Origin: Leucobacter insecticola
GTDB taxonomy: Bacteria; Actinomycetota; Actinomycetes; Actinomycetales; Microbacteriaceae
DNA: 64,000 nt
NCBI RefSeq assembly: GCF_011382965.1
Contig: NZ_CP049934.1
Coordinates: 2,666,001 to 2,730,000, forward strand
Reading direction: 5' to 3'
In this document: piece by piece, positions 27,316 through 39,395 of the stretch
How positions within the stretch are numbered: position 1 is the first letter of the stretch
Layout: each line of letters begins with the position of its first letter
Notes under the pieces: model-generated
Seen by the model: only the letters and a program-made list of their open reading frames with translations
Told to the model about the DNA's origin: nothing
The model's database searches: none
Made by a program: the position numbers and the translations under genes

Positions 27316-27585
27316 TTAGGCGGCAGCAGCAATAGAAGCCGTACCCGCAACGATGGTCACGTTGTCGTGGTCGACGGAAAGGAACCCTCCGGCCGCATCC
27401 ACGGTGATCTTCTCGCCGCCATCAGTCGTCACGCGAATCTCACCCTCGGCGAGGATCGCGAGCATGGGCTGGTGCCCGCGCAGGATACCGATCTCGCCGT
27501 CGACGGTGCGAGCGATGACCTGGGAGGCAGATCCCTCCCAGACACGCTGCTCCGCCGAAACGACGCTTACATTGAGTCCGGCCAT
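27316..27585 (-). CDS. atpC: F1Fo-ATP synthase epsilon subunit
   Basis: 89 residues, the short actinobacterial epsilon made only of the N-terminal beta-sandwich (LNVSVVSAEQRVWEG; EIGILRGHQPMLAILAEG) and lacking the C-terminal helical hairpin that inhibits the enzyme in E. coli. It follows atpD by 2 bases and is the last gene of the atp operon. Confidence 0.96.
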   Translation of the reverse strand: MAGLNVSVVSAEQRVWEGSASQVIARTVDGEIGILRGHQPMLAILAEGEIRVTTDGGEKITVDAAGGFLSVDHDNVTIVAGTASIAAAA

Positions 27586-27587
27586 GG

Positions 27588-29069
<1,482 letters not shown>

Positions 29070-29960
29070 TTAACCGGACAGCGCGTCAGCGCCGCCCACA
29101 ATCTCGGAAATCTGCTGGGTGATCTCTGCCTGGCGCGCGTTGTTTGCGAGGCGGGTGTAGTCGCGGATCAACGTGTCTGCGTTGTCGCTCGCGGACTTCA
29201 TCGCCTTCTGCGTCGCAGCGTGCTTCGCGGCCGCCGACTCGAGCATGGCATTGAAAATGCGCGACTCGATGTAGGCCGGCAACAACCGGTCCAGCACGGT
29301 ATCGGCATCGGGCTCAAACTCGTAGAGCGGCGTGGGGCCTTCGTCTGCGGGCGCGACACCCTCAACGATCTGCAGCGGCAGCAAGCGGAAAACCTGCGGC
29401 ACCTGGCTGACCATGCTGATGAGGCGGTTGTAGACCAAGTGGATCTCCTGAGCACCACCCTCTGCAGCTGGGCGCGCGAACACCTCAAGCAGCGCGTCGG
29501 CGACCTCTTTGCCGGTCTCAAAGCCGGGGTTCTCGGTGTCTCCGGTCCACACACGCTCAGACGCGCGGCGACGGAACGAGAAGTACCCCTGCGCCTTACG
29601 TCCGACGAGGTAGTAGATGACCTCTTTGCCCTCTTCTCGCAGCAGCTCGCTCAGCTCTTCGGCCTCGCGCAGCACCTGCGAGTTAAAGGCACCCGCGAGT
29701 CCGCGATCAGAGGTCAGGATCACGACCGCGGCACGTTCGACCTTTTCGGCCTCAACGAGCAGCGGGTTGTCGATCTTCGAGTGCGTTGCGACGGCCGAGA
29801 CGGCGCGAGTGATCGCGGTCGCGTACGGTGTCGAAGCTTCAACGCGGGCCTTCGCTTTTTGAATGCGAGATGCCGCGATCAGCTCCATCGCACGGGTGAT
29901 CTTCTTGGTCGTCTGGGCAGAACGAATCTTCTGCCGGTAGACCCGAAGTTGCGCTCCCAT
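29070..29960 (-). CDS. atpG: F1Fo-ATP synthase gamma subunit
   Basis: 296 residues, central rotor shaft. N-terminal helix [33 protein letters not shown] and the C-terminal helix [36 protein letters not shown] type pack as the coiled coil inside alpha3beta3. It sits between atpA and atpD in standard order, with 81 and 21 bases to its neighbours. Confidence 0.98.
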   Translation of the reverse strand: MGAQLRVYRQKIRSAQTTKKITRAMELIAASRIQKAKARVEASTPYATAITRAVSAVATHSKIDNPLLVEAEKVERAAVVILTSDRGLAGAFNSQVLREAEELSELLREEGKEVIYYLVGRKAQGYFSFRRRASERVWTGDTENPGFETGKEVADALLEVFARPAAEGGAQEIHLVYNRLISMVSQVPQVFRLLPLQIVEGVAPADEGPTPLYEFEPDADTVLDRLLPAYIESRIFNAMLESAAAKHAATQKAMKSASDNADTLIRDYTRLANNARQAEITQQISEIVGGADALSG

Positions 29961-30041
29961 GTCTCTCCTGTTTCGGTCGGGGCTGGCTGGTGATCAAAGG
30001 TTCAGGATCGCTTGGGGGCGGATGCCCCCAAGCGCGGATCC

Positions 30042-31670
30042 CTACTTCTTCGAAACGACCAGCTGCTCCTGCTTGATCTCGGCCTCGTCGATGGCATCGA
30101 ACTGCTCTGCCAGGCTCTGCCCGGACGAGGTGCGGAACTCGCTCTTGAACTTCGCGATCTGCGCCTCGAGCTCAGCGACGGTGTCGTCGTCGAGCACGTT
30201 GGTGGTGCGCAGCGTGTTCAACGCTTCTGAGTTGCGGCCAAGGTAGTCGAGGAACTCGCGCTCGAAGCGGAGGATGTCCTCCACTGGCACGTCATCCATG
30301 AAGCCCTTGGTGCCGGCCCAGATGGACACGGTCTGCTCTTCAACCGGGTACGGCGTGTACTGCGGCTGCTTCAGCAGCTCGGTCAGACGTGCACCGCGCT
30401 CCAGCTGCTTCCGGCTGGTCGCGTCGAGGTCGGACGCGAACATCGCGAAGGCTTCGAGCGAGCGGTACTGCGCGAGCTCGAGCTTCAAGGTGCCCGAGAC
30501 CTTCTTGATCGACTTCACCTGTGCGTCGCCGCCCACACGCGACACCGAGATGCCGACGTCAACAGCGGGACGCTGGTTTGCGTTGAAGAGGTCGGACTGC
30601 AGGAAGATCTGGCCGTCGGTGATCGAGATCACGTTGGTCGGAATGTATGCAGACACGTCGTTGGCCTTGGTCTCGATGATCGGAAGACCGGTCATCGAGC
30701 CTGCGCCCAGCTCGTCGGAGAGCTTTGCACAACGCTCCAGCAGACGCGAGTGGAGGTAGAAGACGTCGCCGGGGTATGCCTCGCGGCCCGGCGGACGGCG
30801 CAGCAGCAGCGATACCGCACGGTAGGCCTCTGCCTGCTTGGAGAGATCATCAAAAATGATGAGGACGTGCTTGCCCGCGTACATCCAGTGCTGGCCAATC
30901 GCCGAGCCGGTGTAGGGGGCGAGGTACTTAAAGCCTGCGGGATCGGATGCGGGAGAGGCCACGATCGTGGTGTACTCCATTGCACCAGCGTCTTCGAGTG
31001 CGCCCTTCACCGAGGCGATGGTCGAGCCCTTCTGCCCGATCGCAACGTAGATGCAGCGAACCTGCTTGTTGACGTCACCGGATTCCCAGTTCGCCTTCTG
31101 GTTGATGATCGTGTCGATCGCAATCGCGGTCTTGCCGGTCTGGCGGTCGCCAATGATCAGCTGACGCTGACCACGGCCGACGGGGATCATGGCGTCGATC
31201 GCCTTGATACCGGTCTGCATCGGCTCGTGCACCGACTTACGCTGCATCACGCCGGGCGCCTGCAGTTCGAGTGCACGACGGCCCTCGAGGTTGGCGATCT
31301 CGCCGAGGCCGTCGATGGGCTTGCCGAGCGGGTCCACCACGCGGCCGAGGTAGCCCTCGCCCACGGGCACCGAGAGCACCTCACCGGTGCGGGTGACCGG
31401 CTGGCCCTCTGCGACGTCGGTGAATTCACCGAGCACGACCACGCCAATTTCGTCTTCGTCAAGGTTCTGTGCAAGACCAAGCGTGCCGTCTGCAAAGCGG
31501 ACGAGCTCGTTAGCCATCACGCCGGGAAGACCCGCAACGTGTGCAATGCCGTCAGCAGCGTCGATGACGGTGCCGACCTCGGTCTTGTCAGCCTGGGCCG
31601 GCTCATATGACGCTGCGAAGTCTTTCAGCGCGTCACGGATCTCGTCCGGGCTGATTGAGAGTTCTGCCAT
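30042..31670 (-). CDS. atpA: F1Fo-ATP synthase alpha subunit
   Basis: 542 residues, non-catalytic nucleotide-binding subunit. Walker [16 protein letters not shown] (~residues 172-186), [17 protein letters not shown] strand, signature [20 protein letters not shown]. The N-terminal beta-barrel [17 protein letters not shown] is clear. It carries a C-terminal extension ending ...[15 protein letters not shown], as in other actinobacteria. Confidence 0.98.
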   Translation of the reverse strand: MAELSISPDEIRDALKDFAASYEPAQADKTEVGTVIDAADGIAHVAGLPGVMANELVRFADGTLGLAQNLDEDEIGVVVLGEFTDVAEGQPVTRTGEVLSVPVGEGYLGRVVDPLGKPIDGLGEIANLEGRRALELQAPGVMQRKSVHEPMQTGIKAIDAMIPVGRGQRQLIIGDRQTGKTAIAIDTIINQKANWESGDVNKQVRCIYVAIGQKGSTIASVKGALEDAGAMEYTTIVASPASDPAGFKYLAPYTGSAIGQHWMYAGKHVLIIFDDLSKQAEAYRAVSLLLRRPPGREAYPGDVFYLHSRLLERCAKLSDELGAGSMTGLPIIETKANDVSAYIPTNVISITDGQIFLQSDLFNANQRPAVDVGISVSRVGGDAQVKSIKKVSGTLKLELAQYRSLEAFAMFASDLDATSRKQLERGARLTELLKQPQYTPYPVEEQTVSIWAGTKGFMDDVPVEDILRFEREFLDYLGRNSEALNTLRTTNVLDDDTVAELEAQIAKFKSEFRTSSGQSLAEQFDAIDEAEIKQEQLVVSKK

Positions 31671-31724
31671 TTCGTTTCCTCTGTCTGTTCCGGAAGCTGG
31701 GCCGCCGGGAATTGAAGTAAAAGC

Positions 31725-32501
31725 CTAAGCCGCGAGCTTCTGCCGGAGATCTTCCAGGCGAGCCCGGACACTACCGTCGATGACATCGTCAGCAAGCTGG
31801 ATGCGGACGCCGCCGAGCAGTTCGGGATCGATCACGGTCGTGACCAGCACCTGACGGCCGACCGAGCGCTGCAGCAGTTTCGCGAGGCGATCCTGCTGAT
31901 CCGCGGACAGCGGGGCCGCGACGGTGACCGTCGCGAGCTCGAAGCCGCCCTGATCCGCAGCGACGCGAGCAGCCTCTCGCAGTGCCGCGTCGAGGCGGCG
32001 GCCGCGGGGGTTGGCTGCGAGATGGCTCACCACCGAGATAGCGGAAGCAGAAACCTTGCCCTCGAGCAGACGCTGCACCAGGCTGACCTTGCCCTCTGCC
32101 TCGATGAGCTTGCTACCGAGGCTGAGCTGTAGCTCGTGGCTGCGATCAACCAGGTCGGCGACGGCGAGGAGCTCCTGCGGAAGTTCGGCGTAGGCGAGAG
32201 CCTCGGCACGCAGGCCCAGCTCTTCAACGCCGGCCACGAACTCATCGGCGTTCGACCAGCGCTCGGCAACCGCAGCAAGAAGCACACCACGTGCACCGGC
32301 GGAGAGCGCTCCAAACAGGCGCTCGACCAGACCGGTTTTGCTCTCGGTCAGCGCCGAGGCATCGCCAAGCGCCGCGCCGAGAGCGGGTGCCTTGGCAATC
32401 CGATCTGCGGCCTCGAGCAATTCGCTGCCAGCGGTCTTGCTGAGCCGCCCCTGCAGTGAGCCGCGAGCCTTTGCGAGAGCTTCACGTGACGCGCTTCCCA
32501 T
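31725..32501 (-). CDS. atpH: F1Fo-ATP synthase delta subunit
   Basis: 258 residues; longer than E. coli delta (~177) but normal for Micrococcales that do not fuse b to delta. The OSCP-like N-terminal helices are followed by the C-terminal domain VTVAAPLSADQQDRLAKLLQRSVGRQV...IDPELLGGVRIQLADDVIDGSVRARLEDLR, the conserved family end. Its start overlaps the atpF stop by one base. Confidence 0.96.
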   Translation of the reverse strand: MGSASREALAKARGSLQGRLSKTAGSELLEAADRIAKAPALGAALGDASALTESKTGLVERLFGALSAGARGVLLAAVAERWSNADEFVAGVEELGLRAEALAYAELPQELLAVADLVDRSHELQLSLGSKLIEAEGKVSLVQRLLEGKVSASAISVVSHLAANPRGRRLDAALREAARVAADQGGFELATVTVAAPLSADQQDRLAKLLQRSVGRQVLVTTVIDPELLGGVRIQLADDVIDGSVRARLEDLRQKLAA

Positions 32502-33052
32502 TACTGAGCTGCCTTCTCTGAAGCTTCGAGGTCTGCGAGGAAGCGATCAACGAGGGCCGAAGCCTTCTGATCGTCCGCGAGCGAAACTCCAACAACCCCC
32601 GAAGCGAGGTCAATGGCGAGCGACCCGACGTCCTTACGCAGCGAAACCGCCGCGCTCTGGCGCTCGGCCTCGATCTGCGCCTGAGCGGCCTGGGTGATGC
32701 GGGCCTGCTCTGCCGTCGCGTCTTCCTTCGCCTTGGCAACGATCTTGGTTGCGTCGGCGCGAGCCGAATCACGGATCTCGCCGGCTTCCTGGCGGGCTCC
32801 TGCAAGCTGCGCGGTGTACTCCTGCAGCGCTGCCTCAGCCTTCGCCTGGGCCTCATCTGCCTTGGCGATGTTGCCCTCGATAGCCTCTGCGCGCGCATCA
32901 AGCATCACCTGCATCTTCGGAAGGAAAACCTTCCAGAAGGCGACGAGGATAACGGCGAAGATGACGGCAGACCACACGATGTCATAGTCCGCTGGCAGCA
33001 ACGGATTACGATCCGACGCTTCAGCAGCAACAAAGACTGCGTTAATCATCAA
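32501..33052 (-). CDS. atpF: F1Fo-ATP synthase b subunit
   Basis: 183 residues. One N-terminal membrane helix (DIVWSAVIFAVILVAFWKVFLPKMQ) is followed by a long Ala/Glu/Lys-rich coiled coil, the peripheral stator stalk. Order and spacing between atpE and atpH are canonical. Confidence 0.97.
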   Translation of the reverse strand: MMINAVFVAAEASDRNPLLPADYDIVWSAVIFAVILVAFWKVFLPKMQVMLDARAEAIEGNIAKADEAQAKAEAALQEYTAQLAGARQEAGEIRDSARADATKIVAKAKEDATAEQARITQAAQAQIEAERQSAAVSLRKDVGSLAIDLASGVVGVSLADDQKASALVDRFLADLEASEKAAQ

Positions 33053-33088
33053 GCCTCCCTTTCGAGACTGTGGAAAGGTGGATGAAGG

Positions 33089-33370
<282 letters not shown>

Positions 33371-34194
33371 TTAGTGCTCTTCAGCCAGCGCGAGCTGGAT
33401 GTAGACAGCGGTGAGAAGCGTGAAGACGTAGGCCTGCAGCACGGCGACCAGGATCTCAAACAGCGTGAACGCGAAACCGAACGCGAACGTACCAACGCCA
33501 AAGAGTTTGAAGAATCCTTCTCCCGAGAACAGGAAGAACTGGGTCGCTGCGAAGAGAAGAACCAGCAGGAGGTGGCCCACCATCATGTTCATGAGGAGTC
33601 GCAGCGTCAGCGTCACCGGGCGAATCACAAACGTCGAAATGAACTCAATCGGAGTCACGATGACGTAGATCGCCTTCGGCACGCCTGCGGGAAGAGCGCA
33701 TTCTTGAAGAAGTTGCCTGGGCTCTTCTTGATCCCCGCGTAGATGAAGGTGACGTAGGAAACCGCCGCCAGCACCAGGGGGAAGCCGATCACGGACGAGG
33801 CAGCGATATTGAGACCGGGAACGATGCCCGTCACGTTGAACGCGAGAATCGTGAAGAAGATCGCGGTGAGGATCGGCAAGAAACGACGACCGTCTTTCTG
33901 GCCGAGCAGATCCTCCGCGATGTTGACGCGCACAAAATCGAGCGCCATCTCGGTGAGGGACTGGCCCCGCTTCGGGATGACCCTCATCTTGCGGGTGCCG
34001 AGCCACATCAGCACAAGGATCACAATCATCATGAGAACCCGAATCATCATGATTCGGTTCATCGCAAACGGTGTCCCCTCGAACAAGACAATGTCCGGGA
34101 AAAACTCGCCGATTGTCGGCGCGTGGAACTCACCCTCGTCCACTGAAAAGAGAACAGGGGTCACGAGGTGCAGAGCTTGAGAAAACAGCGCCAT
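33371..34194 (-). CDS. atpB: F1Fo-ATP synthase a subunit (frame broken as written)
   Basis: Stator channel subunit. MALFSQALHLVTPVLF starts at ATG 34194 behind AGGAG; membrane helices run to FFKNALFP, where the frame is lost. One base added to the run at 33689-33691 restores LFPAGVPKAIYVIVTPIEFIS, then RPVTLTLRLLMNMMVGH, which holds the essential Arg. Repaired length is 274 residues. Because the gene is essential and the operon otherwise perfect, the break is almost surely a sequence error. Confidence 0.93.
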
Positions 34195-34341
34195 TCTCCT
34201 GACTTTGGTGCGGCACAGGCCAGCACAGTGTCGAACGGTGGTCGTGTCCCCAAAACGAAGCAGGCATAGATGAATCAAGCCCAGCGGGGAACATCGTTTA
34301 TCCTAACAAGAATTTCACCCGAGGCGAAACCCAAAACCCAT

Positions 34342-34827
34342 CTATTTTGCTCCAGATACGGTCGGAATTCTCGATTTTGCGATCACCAGGACATCCAGAG
34401 CTAGCGAGACGATCACCGCGGAAATGATCCCGAAGAACATCACCTTTGGATCGAGCCAGCTTTGATCCCGCAGCAACACGGCAGCGACGAGAAACCCAAT
34501 AAACTTAAGGATCCAGGAGCCCAAAACGATCACGAAGAACACGACAATGTACGACGGGCTCTCAATAAAGCGGTTCGCAAACGCGATGCTCCCGACCGTG
34601 ATGCCGAGAAGAATGCCACCGATCGCGGCGCCGAGGACGCCTCCGACAAGCCCGCGTGTATCAGATACGAGCCACCCGATTCCTGCGAATACCACGATAA
34701 GTGCGACGGTCGCGATGATGCCCCAGCGCAGCGCAGTCATCAGCATCGGCTGCGATGCCGGCATCTGGATGGGGCCGAGATCCTGCTCCACCGAATCGTT
34801 CGGTTCGGGCAGTGCGGGAGTAGTCAC
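34342..34827 (-). CDS. small membrane protein at the atpI position
   Basis: 161 residues from GTG 34827, with four membrane helices (LRWGIIATVALIVVFAGIGW; a Gly-rich second helix; YIVVFFVIVLGSWILKFIGFLV; FFGIISAVIVSLALDVLVIA) after a ~28-residue acidic N-terminus. It sits between wecA and atpB, where actinobacteria carry an AtpI-like protein that helps assemble the c-ring. Sequence similarity to AtpI is weak by eye, so the role rests on position and topology. Confidence 0.75.
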   Translation of the reverse strand: MTTPALPEPNDSVEQDLGPIQMPASQPMLMTALRWGIIATVALIVVFAGIGWLVSDTRGLVGGVLGAAIGGILLGITVGSIAFANRFIESPSYIVVFFVIVLGSWILKFIGFLVAAVLLRDQSWLDPKVMFFGIISAVIVSLALDVLVIAKSRIPTVSGAK

Positions 34828-36022
34828 TCGGGGTCCTTTCGGTTGCAGGCCCCTGAGTGGGCACCGCGGCTAGCTGCTTAGTAGGTGTTTTGCTCTTCAA
34901 CGTTATCAAGCCGCGCTGAGCGGCAGCATCCCGCACCCGCTCGGCGGGGAACAGGAGCATTAAGAGCGTCGCGGCTCCCCCGACCACGAGCACGATGACC
35001 GGCCACAGAAAGTCCTGCGTGGTAAACACGAGCAACACCGCAACTGAGAGCACTGCCGTGCCGAGGTAAAAGATCAGCACGGCCTGCAGCGGAGAGTGGC
35101 CCATATAGAGCAGGCGGTGGTGCAGGTGCAGGCGATCCGCAGCAAACGGGCTCTTTCCGGCCTTCAGCCGCCGAATCACCGCAAGCGAGAAGTCTGCAAG
35201 CGGCAACGCGAGTACAGCGATCGGCAAGATGATCGGGATGTAAGCCGCGAGCACCAGCTTCTGGTCGAGAGTCGCGGGGTTGAGTTGCCCCGTCACCGAC
35301 ACGGTCGAGGTCGCCATGAGCAGTCCCACAAGCAGCGCCCCAGTGTCTCCCATAAACATCTTCGCCCGATGCCAGTTGAACGGTAAGAAACCGGCGCAGA
35401 TCCCGACCACAATAATCGCAATCAGACTCGCAAAGGTGACCGAGTCAACCCGTCCCTGCTGTTCGGCGAGCAGTCTCGTGTAAATGAAGAAGAGCGAGTT
35501 TGCGATGATCGCCACCCCGGCGACAAGCCCATCAAGCCCGTCGACAAAGTTCACCGCGTTCATCACGAGCGTCATCAGGAACACGGTGAGCACAAAGTTC
35601 AGCGCCGGGGAACCAACGATCAGCGTGTCGCCGAAGGGCAGGGACAGGATCTGGACTCCGTTCCAGGCGAGAAGTCCGGTTGCTGCGAGCTGCGCCGCGA
35701 GCTTGATCATCCAGTCCAGGTCGAGCAGATCATCGAGAATCCCCACCACCGCGACAATTCCACAGGCACCCAGCAGCGCCCACACCTGCGCACTGCTGGC
35801 GAAGATCGTGGCGAACTCGGGTTGTGTACCCGCGATCAGGAAGGCGACAAGCAGGCCGATGAGCATTGCGATGCCGCCCAGCCTCGGGGTCGGGGTGCTA
35901 TGCACGTCGCGGGCGCGCACAGCAGGGGCCAACCCGAAGCGTCGACTGACCCTCAGTACGAGGTACGATGCCATCGCCGTGACCGTCGCTGCGACGACAA
36001 AGGCAACCAGATACGAGAACAT
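34824..36022 (-). CDS. wecA: undecaprenyl-phosphate GlcNAc-1-phosphate transferase (WecA/MraY family)
   Basis: Polytopic glycosyl-phosphate transferase that starts teichoic-acid, arabinogalactan-type or other wall glycan synthesis on undecaprenyl phosphate. It shows HSTPTPRLGGIAM, the catalytic NAVNFVDGLDGLVAG, and the HxH motif DRLHLHHRLLYMGH. As written the frame runs 163 bases into the next gene. Adding one base to the run of four at 34830-34833 ends it at TGA 34824 with a GTGA overlap to the atpI-like gene and a normal length of 399 residues. I take that repaired form. Confidence 0.9.
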
Positions 36023-36033
36023 GAGTGGTGAGC

Positions 36034-36696
36034 CTAGTCCTTGATCGTCACCTGCGGCAGGGTTGTGGCGAGCGCCTCACGGGTCACGGCCCCCTGCCTG
36101 AGAATCCGCAGTTCGCCGCCCCCTTCGGTGAGCTGCGTCGCATCAATGATCGTGGAAGCCTCACCGTCACCTGATGCCCCCGCTTCGAGGTAGACAGCGA
36201 CGGAATCTCCGAGCATCTCCCTCGCTGCTGCCGCGGTGCGCGCCGCGGGCTGGCCGGTCTTGTTTGCTGAGGAGACTGCCAGCGGTCCTGTCTCCCGCAG
36301 CAGCTCAAGCGCGAGCGGGTGATTCGGGATCCTGAGTGCGACGGTGCCGCCGGTGTCGCCAAGATCCCAACTCAACGACGGGTTGGCCCGGGTGATGATC
36401 GTGAGCGCACCGGGCCAAAACGCCTCGGCGAGTGCGGTTAGCGGGGCTGTCAGCTCTGCGGCGAGCGCACCAAGGGTCGCCGTGTTCGGGATCAACACCG
36501 GGGGCGGTGACTGACGACCGCGGCCTTTCGCGTCAAGAAGCTTCTGCACCGCCTCGGGGTTGAAAGCGTCTGCCGCGACCCCGTAAACGGTGTCGGTCGG
36601 CAGCACTAGCAGCTCACCGCGCCCGAGCACCTGGCGGGCCGTCCGGGTACCCGAAAGCAACTGTGAACTATCGGAGCAATCAAACACCTCGGCCAT
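36034..36696 (-). CDS. tsaC: L-threonylcarbamoyladenylate synthase
   Basis: 220 residues of the Sua5/YciO/YrdC family. It makes threonylcarbamoyl-AMP for the t6A37 tRNA modification. Motifs are LPTDTVYGVAADA near residue 32, KGRGRQSPPPVLI, and SSANKTGQPAARTA. It lies between prmC and wecA as usual in actinobacteria; it lacks the extra Sua5 C-terminal domain. Confidence 0.94.
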   Translation of the reverse strand: MAEVFDCSDSSQLLSGTRTARQVLGRGELLVLPTDTVYGVAADAFNPEAVQKLLDAKGRGRQSPPPVLIPNTATLGALAAELTAPLTALAEAFWPGALTIITRANPSLSWDLGDTGGTVALRIPNHPLALELLRETGPLAVSSANKTGQPAARTAAAAREMLGDSVAVYLEAGASGDGEASTIIDATQLTEGGGELRILRQGAVTREALATTLPQVTIKD

Positions 36697-36722
36697 AACT
36701 TGAAAGTTTAGAGCACGGACCC

Positions 36723-37643
36723 TTAGAGACGATCACCGTTCACCGCGGTAGTCGTGCGGTCCCGGCCCGTGAGGTCGGGATGAGTTGCGGCCGAACGCCA
36801 TCCATCCGCGGTGAGTAGATCCCGGATCGCGCGCCCCTGCGTCTCCGCGTGTTCGAGCACGAGCGCGCCACCGGGCGCCACCAGCCCGCGGGCCACCCGG
36901 CTGATCACGCGCACGATGTCGAGTCCATCGCTGCCTCCGTACAGCGCCATCTCGGGGTCATGATCACGCACCTCGGGATCCCGTGGCACCATGTCAGCGG
37001 GTACATACGGGGGGTTTGACACGAGCACGTGTACGCGACCCGTAAACGGGGTTAATGCCCGCCCGAGCGGGGTTGCGGGACTGGCGTCGGGATCCTGAGC
37101 CTCCAATTCAGCGAGATCGCCGAGCAGCAGCTCCACCCTGCCGTCACCGTACTCGGCAACGTTTCTCTCTGCCCAGGCGTGCGCTTCGCGGCTCTTCTCG
37201 ACGGCCCACACCCGCGCGGATGGCACCTCGGTCGCAAGCGCGAGGGCGAGGGCGCCGCTGCCGGTGCAGAGGTCGAGGGCCAGCGGCTCGGGATCCCGCA
37301 CCGCCCGCAGTGCGTCGATCGCATACTGGGCGACCGACTCGGTCTCTGGGCGCGGCACAAACACCCCGGGCCCCACTGCGAGCTCGAGGTTACGGAAGGG
37401 CGCGCGGCCAGTGAGGTGCTGCAGCGGCACTCGCCTGGATCGCTCCCCCACGAGATCCTCGATCGCATCATGTTGCTCGTCACGAAGCTGGGTGCCCATG
37501 ATCGCGAGCGCCTGCACGCGGCCCCGGGACTCTTTGAGGACGTGCCCGACGATCAGTTCGGCGTCCACTGTCGGATCCTCGATCCCAGCGTCTTCAAGCG
37601 TCGCACGGATCTCGCCGAGCATTTCATGTAGGTCCCTTGTCAC
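36723..37643 (-). CDS. prmC: peptide chain release factor N(5)-glutamine methyltransferase
   Basis: Methylates the Gln of the GGQ motif in release factors. SAM motif ALDLCTGSGALALALA and the catalytic SNPPYVPADMVPRDPEV are clear, with the helical N-terminal domain before them. I choose GTG 37643 (VTRDLHEMLGEIR) behind GGAG; a longer form from 37673 is possible. It is normally next to prfA; here cysK, cysE and an MFS gene lie between them. Confidence 0.93.
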   Translation of the reverse strand: MTRDLHEMLGEIRATLEDAGIEDPTVDAELIVGHVLKESRGRVQALAIMGTQLRDEQHDAIEDLVGERSRRVPLQHLTGRAPFRNLELAVGPGVFVPRPETESVAQYAIDALRAVRDPEPLALDLCTGSGALALALATEVPSARVWAVEKSREAHAWAERNVAEYGDGRVELLLGDLAELEAQDPDASPATPLGRALTPFTGRVHVLVSNPPYVPADMVPRDPEVRDHDPEMALYGGSDGLDIVRVISRVARGLVAPGGALVLEHAETQGRAIRDLLTADGWRSAATHPDLTGRDRTTTAVNGDRL

Positions 37644-37731
37644 GGCTCCACTCTGCCATACCTGCCGCACCAAGCGGCGTCACCTGCCGTCATAAACATA
37701 AGGTAAAGGAAATCCTCAGATAAGCTCACGC

Positions 37732-37767
37732 TATAGTTGAACAATTGGGTTCTGACGCTTCAGGAGG
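37732..37767 (+). promoter_or_regulatory. putative promoter -10 and RBS of cysK
   Basis: TATAGT at 37732-37737 resembles a -10 box, though no good -35 is seen. AGGAGG at 37762-37767 lies 7 bases before ATG 37775, an almost ideal ribosome binding site. The region divides cysK from divergently transcribed prmC. Confidence 0.4.
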
Positions 37768-37774
37768 CACACAC

Positions 37775-38708
37775 ATGGCACGAACATACGAAAATATCAC
37801 GCAGGCTTTCGGCAACACCCCACTGGTGCGCCTCAACCGCGTCACCGAGGGCGCGGGCGCCGAGGTCTACGCGAAGCTTGAGTTCTACAACCCCGCCGGC
37901 AGCGTCAAAGACCGCATCGGGATCGCCATCATCGACGCGGCAGAGAAATCCGGCGAGCTACAGCCCGGCGGCATTATCGTCGAGGGCACAAGCGGCAACA
38001 CCGGTATCGCGCTCGCTATGGTGGGCGCGGCACGCGGGTACCGCGTGATCCTGACCATGCCAGAGACCATGAGTATTGAGCGCCGCAAGATGCTCGTCGC
38101 CTACGGCGCAGAGATCGTGCTCACCGAGGGCCACTCGGCATGAAAGGTGCGGTCGCAAAGGCTGAAGAGATCGCCGCGAACACCCCCGGGGCCGTGCTCG
38201 CAAGGCAGTTTGGCAACCCGGCGAACCCCGCGATCCACCGCGCCACCACCGGGCCAGAGATCTGGAACGACACCGACGGCACCGTCGATATCTTCGTCGC
38301 GGGCATCGGCACGGGTGGCACCATCACCGGCGCGGGCGGCTATCTGAAGGAACAGAACCCAAACATTCAGGTCATCGCCGTCGAGCCGATCGACTCACCG
38401 CTCCTCACCGAGGGCAAGGCCGGGCCACACAAGATCCAGGGTCTCGGCGCGAACTTCGTACCCGACATTCTGAACCGCGACGTGTACGACGAGGTCATCG
38501 ATGTCACGCTCGCAGACTCGATCGCGAAGGCACGCGCGCTCGGCACCGACGAAGGTATCCTCGCCGGGATCTCGGGGGATCCGCCGTGTGGGCCGCCACG
38601 CAGCTTGCTCAACGCCCCGAAAACGCGGGCAAGAAGATCGTTGTCGTGGTGCCCGACTTCGGCGAGCGATACTTCTCGACAGTGCTCTACGAGGATCTCG
38701 CGGTGTAG
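37775..38708 (+). CDS. cysK: cysteine synthase A (two frame breaks as written)
   Basis: O-acetylserine (thiol)-lyase, PLP enzyme making cysteine. [10 protein letters not shown], the PLP lysine in [12 protein letters not shown] and [13 protein letters not shown] are in the first frame. One base added at 38137-38138 gives [33 protein letters not shown] follows. A second base at 38574-38578 gives [15 protein letters not shown] and ends at TAG 38706 with VLYEDLAV. Repaired length is 311 residues, normal for CysK. As written the second break reads into cysE, an apparent fusion that I reject. Confidence 0.92.
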
Positions 38709-38712
38709 TCTC

Positions 38713-39279
38713 GTGTCACTCTTTTCTCGCGTCCGCGAAGACATCCAGGCGGCCCGCGCGGGCGACCCCGCCGCGCGCGGGGCAGCCGAGATATTCTTCG
38801 TTTATTCGGGTCTCCACGCGGTGTGGTGGCATCGCGTCTCACATGCCCTGTGGGCGCGCGGGATGAGGTTTCTCCCTCGCGCCCTCTCGCAATTGACGAG
38901 ATTCTTCACCGGCATCGAGATCCACCCGGGGGCGACGATTGGCAGGCGTTTGTTCATCGACCACGGCATGGGCGTGGTGATCGGTGAGACGGCGGTGGTC
39001 GGTGACGACGTGCTGATCTACCACGGCGTCACCCTCGGCGGCACCGGTCACGATGGCGGTAAGCGCCACCCCACTATCGGCGACCGGGTCGTCATCGGCG
39101 CGGGGGCAAAGCTCCTCGGCAACATCGAACTCGGTCATGATTGTGCTGTCGGCTCAAACGCGGTGGTTGTGCACTCCGCACCGCCCTGGACCACGCTGAC
39201 CGGGATCCCGGCGCAGGGGCGACCACGCCGCGGTGCCCCCGCTGAGATGCCCGACGCAGCCGACTTCTACATGATCTGA
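38713..39279 (+). CDS. cysE: serine O-acetyltransferase
   Basis: 188 residues from GTG 38713, four bases after the repaired cysK stop. It supplies O-acetylserine to CysK. The left-handed beta-helix hexapeptide repeats are evident (GIEIHPGATIGRRLFIDHGMGVVIGETAVVGDDV, in hexads), with HGVTLGGTG and GKRHPTIGDRVVIGAGAK containing catalytic His residues. It is the short form without the long N-terminal helical domain of E. coli CysE, as in many Gram-positives. Confidence 0.93.
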   Translation: MSLFSRVREDIQAARAGDPAARGAAEIFFVYSGLHAVWWHRVSHALWARGMRFLPRALSQLTRFFTGIEIHPGATIGRRLFIDHGMGVVIGETAVVGDDVLIYHGVTLGGTGHDGGKRHPTIGDRVVIGAGAKLLGNIELGHDCAVGSNAVVVHSAPPWTTLTGIPAQGRPRRGAPAEMPDAADFYMI

Positions 39280-39306
39280 TCTTCCAGGCCCCGTCCCCCG
39301 CCCCGT

Positions 39307-39362
39307 TCATGTGTCACGGATGTGTATTTCCCGGCACTGAAGTACATATCCGTGACACATGA
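39307..39362. terminator. long hairpin between convergent cysE and MFS genes
   Basis: Arms 39307-39326 and 39343-39362 pair over 20 bases with one G-T pair (core TGTGTCACGGAT), closing a 16-base loop TTTCCCGGCACTGAAG. No U-tract follows. It begins 28 bases after the cysE stop and 34 before the MFS stop, so it can terminate both genes. Confidence 0.75.
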
Positions 39363-39395
39363 GCTTTGGGACCGGCGGGCAATACGGACAGGGAG

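Noticed and set aside
34661..34827. WecA with a long C-terminal extension overlapping the atpI-like gene by 167 bases
   Set aside because: The extension is Arg-rich antisense-like sequence. One base at 34830-34833 gives a stop overlapping the next start (GTGA), as elsewhere in the operon.
38140..39279. Apparent CysK-CysE fusion protein
   Set aside because: The fusion arises only because a base is missing at 38574-38578. Adding it gives the canonical CysK end ([12 protein letters not shown] ... YEDLAV) and a separate cysE with its own GTG start.
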